Shown piece after piece: positions 55,811-64,000 of a stretch of 64,000 nucleotides of DNA. Numbering within the stretch: the first letter of the stretch is position 1; every line of letters starts with the position of its first letter. The stretch covers positions 16,727,902 through 16,791,901 of the forward strand of contig CM055076.1 in the NCBI GenBank assembly GCA_029204045.2, in the 5' to 3' direction. The notes beneath the pieces were generated by a model. It saw nothing but the letters and a program-made list of their open reading frames with translations. It was not told where the DNA came from and made no database searches. The stretch is from Tillandsia leiboldiana (Eukaryota; Streptophyta; Magnoliopsida; Poales; Bromeliaceae). The position numbers and the translations under genes are program-made.

Positions 55811-57877
55811 ATGCCTCCTCGTCGCTCGATGGTGACGCGTTCGCAGCCTTCGTCCTCTGAGCCCGAGCAGGAGGACTCGGGGCAGGGACAGCAGAGCGAG
55901 GTTCTGGAGCTCCGTGCCCAGATGGCACAGTTGGCTGAGGCGTCTCGACGCCAGGAGGAGGCTGTGAGTCGGTTGACGCTCTTGTTGGAGCAGAGAGCGC
56001 AGCCGGCGGTAGTACCCCCTGAGAGTTCACCGGTGCCTTCTTCCCCTGTTGTGGCACCCTCTGTTGTGCAGCCTGCACCAGCAGTTCCGGCTGAGCCAGT
56101 TTCCAGTAGGCCACCGTCTGGGACGACGGGATCCTTGACTTTGGCAGAGCAGCAGGTTTTGGTGGGTCTTTTGTTGAGGTTTCACAAGTTTGATCCACCC
56201 CGCTTTTCGGGTATGAGTGCTGAGCCGTGGGCGGCTGAGTCTTGGGTTACGGCCATGGAGCGCCATTTCGAGAGCCTTTTTATTGATGAGAGGTTTCGAG
56301 TTCTGTTGGCTACTCATTTTCTGGAGAGCAACGCCGAGGCATGGTGGCGGCGTGTACGACCCGCAGGTCCGCCTGGGACCCAGTTTATCTCATGGGCAGA
56401 GTTTCGCGGTATGCTTCTTGGGGCCTTCTTCCCCGAGAGTGTTCGACAGAGTTTGGAGGAGCAGCTGAGGAATCTCCGCCAGGGAGATAGGCCCGTACAC
56501 ATGTACATAGCCGATTTCAATCGGCTGTTAGCTTGTATGCCCCACGTGGCCAGAGATGAGAGCCACCGGATCTACATGTTTGAGAGAGGATTGCGTCGGG
56601 ACATCTATCAGCTCGTCCGCTCCCGCAGATTACAGACTTTGGAGGCCTCAATGGAGCAGGCACTTTATGTGGAGAGTGGAGAGGCAGTGATGGCAGGGGT
56701 GGCTCCAGCCCCCGTAGTGATTTCTGGGGCGAAGCGCCCGGCACCGTTGGAGGAGGAGCAGCCGAGTAGGCAGAGATCTGAGGCGTCTCGTCAGTCTCAG
56801 CAGCAGCAGCGTCGACCACCTCGGCCGCAGCAGTCTTCGCAGCAGCAGCAGACTTCACGGCAGCCACGCCCTGACCGATGTATCATTTGTGGAGGACCGC
56901 ACCCACCGACCCAGTGCCCGCAGAGTCAGGGCCGCTGCTTCCGTTGCGGGCAGACCGGTCACTTCGCGAGGGCGTGCCCCAGGGCAGGTTATCCGGCTCC
57001 TTCCTCAGCTTCTGCATCCTTTGTTCCTCGTCAGTCAGCAGGACCTTCGGCGGCCTCCGGTAGGCCAGATTTTGCTTCATCGTCCTCGCGACAGCCAGAG
57101 CGACATCCCCCGGCGCCGAGCGGTCGAGTCTATGCCGCTCAGGTTGAGGATGCTACCGCAGCAGAGCATGTCGTCGCAGGTATTATTTTGATTTCTGCAG
57201 TTCGTACTCGTACTCTTTTTGATACCGGTGCATCGCATTCATTTATTAGTAGAGCATTTGCGTCCCTTCATGGTATAGAGGTAGTTTCTTTATCACATGC
57301 ATTAGAGGTTCAGATACCAGATCATGTCTTGCATGTCGAGGAGTATTGTAGGGTTTGCCCTGTGCAGTTGGGATCCTGGATTTTGCCGGCAGACTTGCTT
57401 GTCTTGCGGCAGCTCCAGGATTTCGACGTCGTGCTAGGTATGGATTGGTTGTCGAGGTACTATGCTATTATAGACTGCAAAGAGAGGACGGTGACCCTCC
57501 GCGAGCCTGGACAGGAGGAGTTCGTTTTCAGAGGCTGCCAGAGCACCTTCTTTGCGATGACTGTTTCTTCGGCGAGGGCTAGGCGGATGATTGGTAGAGG
57601 TTGCACCGCTTTCTTAGCGACGATTGTGGAGGTGCCTACGGCGGCACTGGGACTCGAGGATATTCCTGTTGTCCGCGAGTTCCCAGATGTGTTTCCCCCT
57701 GAGTTGACGACTATGCCGCCGGAGAGGGAGATAGAGTTTGTGATTGATGTGGTACCCGGAACCGCACCAATCTCAAAGGCACCTTTTAGGGTGGCGCCTG
57801 CCGTGTTGAGGGAGTTAAAGGCCCCGCTTCAGGATCTGATGGACAGGGGCTTTGGCAGGCCCAGTGTTTCTCCGTGA
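55811..57877 (+). CDS. Gag-protease polyprotein of the gypsy element, truncated at the start of reverse transcriptase
   Basis: The start chosen is ATG 55811 (MPPRRSMVTR); the frame is open further upstream but the leader looks non-coding and CCTCAG before it could be a splice acceptor. It encodes 688 aa. From the N-terminus: a short coiled coil (about 35-60), the Retrotrans_gag capsid domain (about 140-285, with WWRRVR), a Gln-rich linker, cysteine motifs at about 357-369 (CIICGGPHPPTQC) and 376-390 (CFRCGQTGHFARACP), an aspartic protease with DTGAS at about 471, and the first residues of reverse transcriptase (APFRVAPAVLRELK...). It stops at TGA 57875-57877, created at a deletion joint. The product could still form particles and cleave itself. 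Confidence 0.85.
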   Translation: MPPRRSMVTRSQPSSSEPEQEDSGQGQQSEVLELRAQMAQLAEASRRQEEAVSRLTLLLEQRAQPAVVPPESSPVPSSPVVAPSVVQPAPAVPAEPVSSRPPSGTTGSLTLAEQQVLVGLLLRFHKFDPPRFSGMSAEPWAAESWVTAMERHFESLFIDERFRVLLATHFLESNAEAWWRRVRPAGPPGTQFISWAEFRGMLLGAFFPESVRQSLEEQLRNLRQGDRPVHMYIADFNRLLACMPHVARDESHRIYMFERGLRRDIYQLVRSRRLQTLEASMEQALYVESGEAVMAGVAPAPVVISGAKRPAPLEEEQPSRQRSEASRQSQQQQRRPPRPQQSSQQQQTSRQPRPDRCIICGGPHPPTQCPQSQGRCFRCGQTGHFARACPRAGYPAPSSASASFVPRQSAGPSAASGRPDFASSSSRQPERHPPAPSGRVYAAQVEDATAAEHVVAGIILISAVRTRTLFDTGASHSFISRAFASLHGIEVVSLSHALEVQIPDHVLHVEEYCRVCPVQLGSWILPADLLVLRQLQDFDVVLGMDWLSRYYAIIDCKERTVTLREPGQEEFVFRGCQSTFFAMTVSSARARRMIGRGCTAFLATIVEVPTAALGLEDIPVVREFPDVFPPELTTMPPEREIEFVIDVVPGTAPISKAPFRVAPAVLRELKAPLQDLMDRGFGRPSVSP

Positions 57878-58043
57878 GGAGCGCCCGTTGCGGATTCTTG
57901 CTCGTGAGGTGAGGGAATTGCGCAACCGGACCATTCCGTATGTGAAGATCTTATGGAGCAATCACGAAGAGCGAGAGGCTACCTGGGAGCTAGAGACAGA
58001 GATGAGATCTGCATACCCTTTTCTGTTCGAGACTACTGGTTGA
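57878..58043 (+). pseudogene. Remnant C-terminus of the gypsy polyprotein
   Basis: Frame +1 relative to the gag frame encodes LRILAREVRELRNR..., VKILWSNH and EATWELETEMRSAYPFLF, ending at TGA 58041-58043. This resembles the C-terminal tail after integrase (chromodomain-like region) in plant gypsy elements of the Tekay/Del kind. It is out of frame with gag-protease, so it is not made as part of that protein. Confidence 0.7.
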
Positions 58044-58090
58044 GGTACGCCTGTTCTACCTTATTTTGTTTCGAGGACGAAACTTCCTTT

Positions 58091-58103
58091 TAGTGGGGGA
58101 GGA
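58091..58103 (+). promoter_or_regulatory. Polypurine tract of the gypsy element
   Basis: AGTGGGGGAGGA immediately before the 3' LTR TG at 58104. Confidence 0.85.
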
Positions 58104-61100
58104 TGTAGTGGCCCTGGTTCCCATGCAACGTTCTTCCGATGAATCCACTGTTAGAACACCTATCATTGGTGTATCTGGCCCATGGTGCATCAATAGGATG
58201 CCACAGATGGACCCTGTGTGATATTACTTGATGTGTTGGCTTTCGGCTGGGTTTGCCGAAATATCGGAAAAGAATTAGGCCAAACAGAGGTCGGAAATGG
58301 ATTCAGCACGGAAAAACGCTTGAAAACGGCTATTTGCTTGTTAAATTCTGAGTCCGGATGCCCAAAAACGGACTCCCGGAAGTTTTTCGCGCATTTCGGT
58401 GCATGGGAACAGCCGTGGACCAGCCCCTGCCACGTGGCAGCTTCTGATTGGGCCGGCGCATACCGCTCGGTCCACAGAGCTTGGGCGCTGGTGCATGGAC
58501 CGGCGCCTGGACACGTGGCGGCTGCCCATTGGCGGGCTCACGCGACTCGGTCCACGGGGGCGCGCGGTTGGTGCAGTGGACCGGGGCGGGCCACGTGGCT
58601 TCTTCTGGTTGGTCGGTCCATAGGCACCTGGCGTATGCGACGCGGCACAGTGCCACGTGGCAGATGCCGGTTGGCGGGTCAACGCACGCGCGACAGCGCG
58701 TGGACCGCGCCGGGCGCGGCGCACGATGGACCTGCCCGGCCACGTGTCGCCCGCTGGTTGGCGGGCGCAGCGACCCGGGTGGGCCGCCGTGAACCGCGGC
58801 CCGTGGTCGCTGCCGTGGACCGCGCTGCACGTGGCGCGCCATGATTGGTGGGCGCATGTGCGCCGGGCGCGGGGAGCGCGGGGCTGGACACGTGGCGGCC
58901 ATCGGGTGGCCCCGCACCGCTGTCCCCTGTTCGGGGGGACACGTGGCGGCACCGGATCGATCCGGGCGCGCACAGTGTTGGGCCGGGCCCAACACTGTAG
59001 GCGCCCGAATGATTCGGGCGCCCGATTTGTTTGGGCCGAGAGCCCAATATTTGGACTTTTGGTTTTTTCTGCTGTAGCCTATAAATAGGTAACTTGGGCC
59101 TCATTTTTGAGGCCTTTCCCGAAGCTTTTAGCTCCTGAGCCCTTTACCAAAATTCTTTCTCTCCCTCTTGTGCATCTTTTGGCAAAGGTTCAGAATTTTT
59201 GGAGGCCGCGACGACGGCGACTTCTGCATCGGGGTGCGGAGCGACGATTTACTGTTGGAGGCCCATTTTCGTCGCGGTTTAGTCTGGGAGGTCTACCGGG
59301 CTACCCCGACGTTATTTTTGGACGATTTCTGCGGTGACGGTTTCGTAAGAGGTAAATCTACAATTTCCGTGTTGGACACTTTTTCTGGATCCGAGCTTTT
59401 CTTGGGGTTCTGGGTACATTTTTAACCCCCTTTGCGACTGTTGGTGGATTTGGACAGCACCTGCTTGTCGGATTTTTATCTCCTCATCCGGACATCGGAA
59501 TTCGACGTTTCAGGACTCTATCGACATCTACTCTTCGCGAGGATTGCCGTCATATTTTTATTGGAATTTTTGAAGGAAGTTTTTCAGGTGAAAATTTCGT
59601 GTTAATGGGACTGTTCACCACAGATTTTGGGAATGTGGAATTTGTGTGGATTAAAGTGTAATTTTGGTGTATGTTTGTACCCAGGAGATTGTGAGCACTG
59701 CTACCGTGTTGCTAGCTTGGTGGATACTGTGTTTGGCTATTTCTGGACTTTTAGCTGTACAACCTTGGACAGTTAGCACTTTCAGGTGGGTGACCTTGCT
59801 TCCAAGAACTCTGGACTGTGTACTAATTCTATATGTGTAGGATCATGCATGTTAGAAATTGGAGTATTAGCATGTGTAAAACTGTATGTTGTATCTTGTA
59901 TATCAGTTGTTGAATCTTTTGATTCCTACTTTATGTTAAGTAGTGAAATCTTGGAACTTGACCTAGCACCCCTGTCATATGCATCTTGTTCAGCCAGTCT
60001 GTAGAAAACTCTAACTTGGGCTAGGTTTTTATTGCTCTAGACATTCCACATCACGATACTTCATTTCACTATGGACTTAGCTTTTCCTCGCCCGAGTTGT
60101 GGGCCGAGAGGTCGGGTGGTTGTGGGATGCATTTGCACTCGTGTCTGGGGACCGAGTGGAGTTGATAGCAGTCTGTAGATCTGATTTCTTTGGGAGAGTG
60201 ATAGTGATGGTAGATCTGGGTTCTTGGATACTGTCAGAGAGACAGTGAGTCTCCGCTGTGTAGATTCCAGCCAGTGAGTGAGTCAGTGATTTGTTTGGTA
60301 GTCGATCTTGTTGATCGATGATTGGATCATAGCCTGCATGAGCCACATTTGAGCTTTACAGAGATACTTTACAGAGATACTTATGGGTTACTTTGACTCG
60401 AGCGGGTCGCTCCCCTCGAGTGCCACTCCGGAGTAGGCGAGACCGGGTTGTTATACCGGCGTGAGTTTGAGATGTTCTTTCGCGACTTGTTGTTGCATTT
60501 GTCCCTCTGGCTGTGCTTTTGTTGGCAGCCATGGACGTCCTACGTAAGTCCGCTCCTCCGGGACGTAACGGCAGTAGGTTGGCGCAGGTTTGACTGGACC
60601 CAATGAGGCAGTCAGTTTAGATTGGGTGATCAGGGAGGAGAGTTAGTTGTGGCATCATGTCTTTCTGTTCCACTTTTGAGCATCTAGATAGAGGCATAGT
60701 AGCTGTAGAGTTACCTTTCCCAGCTTTCCTTACAGCACTGCATATGTTACTTTATGCCTCTGGTAGACTTAGTGGGCAGACCGTCGGGCTTGTTGGCGGC
60801 ACCCACTGAGAACTACTGTGGGATGTAGTTCTCACACCCGTCGTGGTGTCTTCTCCCCAGGGACTTCTGCTCCGGTTCCTGCAGCTCCTGTTGCTGATCC
60901 AGCTCCTTCAGACCGAGGTAAGGGAATCGCGAGATAGATCCCCTCCTGTCATCTTCAGTGTGTGAGTAGATGTACCCCAGTACTATTTTGGTGTGTGTTA
61001 TGTCGAGTGACTTTTGTAGTGAGGTTTTGAGTTGTACCTTTCTTTCTTGCTTTTCTGAGAGACTCTTGTGTTCTGGTGAGGTTGGTCTGTATATTTGTGA

Positions 61101-61269
61101 GTTGTAGTTTTATTTTATGTATTTTATTCCAGCTTTTTCTCTTTCAGCTCTGATATCTGCTAGTGTAGATGTTTCTTTGCAGGTTAGTCGCTACGCCTAT
61201 ACGGGGCTTCCCGTATGGGCGGCGGATCTGTTGGCGAGCCGGGGCGCAGTATCGCCCCGGGGCGTGACA
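58104..61269 (+). repeat. 3' LTR of the gypsy element
   Basis: 3166 bp. It differs from the 5' LTR at 59016, 59404, 59545 and 59579, and by one extra T near 61025. It carries the same G-box array and TATA box. GTGCG follows. Confidence 0.92.
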
Positions 61270-63703
61270 GTGCGCGTGTCTGAAACGCCGGTGTCTTGCA
61301 GAAATAGGTACATCGAGTTAACCGAGAACTCTTCCGATGGAGTCCAACGCCATCTGAAGCCATCTCTTCTGACAGACAGTTGTGTCCCAGCGAAAGTTTC
61401 ATTGAAGTTTCGGAGCATATCTTCTTCGAATGGAGAGTTAGGGGTAAACCCAGCAAGCATTTTCCTCCACCTCCACCTATGGTGCCCATAGCAATCTTTC
61501 ACCCGATAGTTATTGTTGCGTATCGCATTATGGATTAGTGGGAATTGGGTAAGAAGTGGGAAACTCCCTAGCCAAATATCCGACCAAAGGTTAGTCCACC
61601 CCCCATCACCCACAGAGCGAGTGGTACCATATTTAAACAGGTTCCTGGTCCCAATTACACTTCGCCACCACTGGGAGTATGCTTTAAAAGATACCCCTTT
61701 GTTAAGCGATTTTCTACAGATATAATATAATCTCTCGATGAGCGGGGACCATAACTTTGGAATAGTTTCGAAAAACCTCCACCACTATTTGACCAGCAGC
61801 GCTAAGTTCATACTCTCTAAGTCTATGACTCCGAGACCTCCATCGCTCTTCCGTCTACAAACCACCTTCCAGCTAACCAAACACTGCCCCCCTTTGTTGC
61901 TAGACCCCCTTTTCCAGAAAAATGCTCTCCGTAGCGCCTCAATACGCCGAACAACCCATTTTGGTGCTCTAAAGACTGAGAAGAAATAAAGTGGCAGGTT
62001 CGCCAAAACCGAGTTGACCATAATAAGTCTCCCGCCCTGCGAAAGGAGTTTGGCCTGCGAGCCATCGATCCTCTTTTCAATTTTACTAATAACACCCCAC
62101 CAGACGTCTTTACAAATCCAACCTTTCCAGAGTGGTAACCCCAGATACCTCATCGGTAAGGTGCCCAGTTTACACTTGATGATATCTGCGAGTTTCTCTC
62201 CCTTATGAACTGTGTTACCAATATAAAAAAGCTCAAACTTGTTCCTGTTAATTTTGAGTCCCGAGACCCACTCAAAAAGTTGCCACACGAATCTGAGGTT
62301 GCGCACCTGTCTATCTTTTGCCTCGCAGAAAAAAATTGTGTCGTCCGTATACTGAATAATCGCAATTTTCACCTCTTGTGACGGGCCAACCCCTCTCAAC
62401 AAATTGTTGCCCACCGCTCTTTCTATCAGCCTCGCCAGACCTTCCGCAACCAACAGGTAAAGAAACGGGGATAACAGATCATTGACGGAGACCTCTTTTA
62501 AGTTTAATCCATTTAGAAGGACCCCGTTGATCAAAATTGCGACTTTGGCATTTGAGATACACTGATCTATCCATCCAATCCACCTCTGATTGGCTCCGAG
62601 CCATTTTAAGATGCTCATAAGAAACTCCCAGTTAACTCTGTCAAAGGCCTTTTCAAAGTCGGCTTTAATACCCACTCACTCAGTTTGCATTTTCGAACAC
62701 CAGCTAACAATCTCGTTTGCGGTTACAAAAGAATCCAAGATAAGCCTTCCTTTTAAGAAGGCCGTCTGCGACGCGGAGACGATCTTAGGCATCGCTTGTT
62801 TTAATCTGTTGGCAAGGACTTTCGAGATGATCTTCTGGACGCTATTAATAAGGCAGATAGGTCTGTAATCGTTAGCGTTCTTAACTCCTTCTTTCTTGGG
62901 TATCAGGCAGATGTGCGAGTAATCTATGGGGCCGTTATTCACGGACCCATCAAACAGGTCTCCAAAAATATTAACAAGGTCGGTTTTAATCACCTCCCAG
63001 AATCTCTAAAAGAACACCATGCTAAAGCCATCAGGACCTGGGGCTTTATCAGCACCCAACTGGAAGGTGGCCCTTTTGATCTCTTCTACCGAGGAAGGCG
63101 CCGTAAGATAACTTTCGACGAGTAAGATACTGGCTCTAAAGATATCGCTCCAGTCGCCAAAGGTCGGTGTTGATGGACTCTCCGGTGCGTATCTTTCCTT
63201 GAATTTGCGATAAAAGTACTCACACTTAGCCACCTCCCTCGTTAACCTTCTTCCGCCATCTTCGATCAAATCTATATGATTCACTCGCTTCCTCACATTT
63301 GTCGTCGCATGGAAGAATTTAGAATTGCCATCACCCTCTTTTAACCAGTGTTGCTTAGCTCTATTCATCCACATAATCTCCTCATCTCTAATGGTGCTTT
63401 TCAATTGAGCCTTAATTTGTGTCCTCAACTCAATCTGGGTGTTGGTCAAGGACTGCAGTTCTTCCAGAATGTCCAGTTGCTGTAGGTCCTCAGATAAAGA
63501 CGGCTTGGCGTTCAAAATGTTATAAAAGTTAGAACCACACCACTCTTTAATCCTCTTTCGGCAGTGTCGAAGTTTAGCCGCAAAAACGAGAGTGCTAGTG
63601 CCGCTACAGTCCAACTCATTCCACCAAACCGGAACAAGCTTGATGAAATCATCCCTGGTAAGCCAAACCTTCTCAAATCTGAACGTACGAGGAGAAGGCT
63701 TTA
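61270..63703 (-). mobile_element. LINE (plant L1-like) ORF2, central part, degenerate
   Basis: On the minus strand, from 63703 leftward: the region after the endonuclease (RTFRFEKVWL-type phrase near 63670-63690, HWLKEGDGNSKFFH), then reverse transcriptase motifs DKAPGPDGF, PIDYSHICLIPKKEG, NDYRPICLINS, QTAFLKGRLILDSF, ADFEKAFDRVNW, IIQYTDDTIFF (YTDD where YADD is common), LPMRYLGLPL and WKVVCRRKSDGGLGV. Breaks include TAG after MVFF (near 63006), TGA after MQTE (near 62676) and others left of 61785, so it is inactive. The 3' continuation is at 46570-47170. The 5' side is cut by an LTR at 63704. Confidence 0.88.
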
Positions 63704-64000
63704 TGTCACGCCCCGAGTTTTGAAAAGCAGGCTAATTTTTTTATTTTTTTTTTTAGAGTTTGAAAACAGCCAGGGCGCGACAGACCGCCACATATATAGA
63801 AAATTCTCAATTCCCCATTGGAATTGAGCATTTTCTATACATGCACGACTAAGCTTTTGTAACAACATCAGAGTAACTAAACTACGTATATCAAAACAAC
63901 TAAATTACAACAGGTTACGATTACAACTCTTTTACATAATTTGCGGAAAGTAAAATATACTGGTGACATAAGGGTCGGTACTATCGCAACAGCCTCACCA
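63704..64000 (-). mobile_element. Start of another gypsy LTR, cut by the window edge
   Basis: Begins TGTCACGCCCCGAGTTTTGA and follows the pattern of the LTR at 10932: GGCGCGACAGACCGCCACA, then a CTATACATGCACGACTA block. It interrupts the LINE. By analogy the element is in minus orientation, but only 297 bp are visible. Confidence 0.7.

Larger units (their letters stand above)
52348..61269 (+). mobile_element. Young internally deleted Ty3/gypsy element
   Basis: Target duplications GTGCG lie at 52343-52347 and 61270-61274. The LTRs are 52348-55512 (3165 bp) and 58104-61269 (3166 bp), TGTAGTGGCC...GGGGCGTGACA. By eye they differ by four substitutions and one single-base indel. The internal region is about 2.6 kb: primer-binding site, gag-protease, a stub of reverse transcriptase, then the extreme C-terminus of the polyprotein. 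Reverse transcriptase, RNase H and integrase catalytic regions are missing. The element must have been mobilised by a full-length relative, unless the deletion followed insertion. Confidence 0.93.

Overview
This is a plant nuclear window, most likely from a monocot. It carries coiled-coil NB-ARC LRR (CNL) resistance-gene homologues embedded in about 40 kb of mostly LTR retrotransposon DNA. Introns, splice signals, CACTA, SINE, LINE and TRIM elements, and initiator-methionine-tRNA primer-binding sites all point to a plant. The monocot call rests on the R-gene style and the gypsy LTR families. The species cannot be fixed from the sequence; a pineapple-like commelinid is only a guess. I see no bacterial-type operons, CRISPR arrays or tRNA/rRNA genes.

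Layout. 1-1527: the 3' end of a Ty1/copia element and its LTR. 1528-4061: a rearranged gypsy LTR end fused at its primer-binding site to a tandem and inverted array of a 319-bp TRIM-like element. 4758-10685: CNL pseudogene 1, with a normal exon 1 and a downstream LRR exon module present three times. 10927-21517: a very young non-autonomous gypsy-like element with 4.5-kb LTRs and only a core-less gag, inserted in the 3' flank of CNL 1. 21518-24418: the rest of that 3' flank, then a 'ghost' CNL locus in which an upstream region is joined directly to a downstream region with no coding sequence between. 24419-28820: a MITE split by a solo LTR (itself holding a TRIM) and by a second TRIM. 31086-35316: CNL 2, a two-exon gene with an essentially intact reading frame (1220 codons) and all NB-ARC motifs. 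38768-42018: a non-autonomous DNA transposon, a fold-back MITE and a cinnamyl/mannitol alcohol dehydrogenase pseudogene. 42019-46560: AT-rich DNA with a roughly 1.07-kb tandem duplication and a SINE. 46570-63703: one degenerate LINE split by a CACTA transposon (47171-52345), with a young gypsy element (52348-61269) sitting exactly on the right edge of the CACTA. 63704-64000: the start of another gypsy LTR.

Only CNL 2 looks like a plausible working host gene; it would act in cytoplasmic recognition of pathogen effectors. CNL 1, the ghost locus and CNL 2 share upstream regions, downstream regions and a MITE-bearing intron, so they are a local tandem cluster that expanded by duplication and decayed by nonsense mutation, frameshift and deletion. 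The transposons preserve enough target-site duplications to read the order of events: the LINE first, then the CACTA, then the gypsy element; and the MITE first, then the solo-LTR ancestor and the TRIM.
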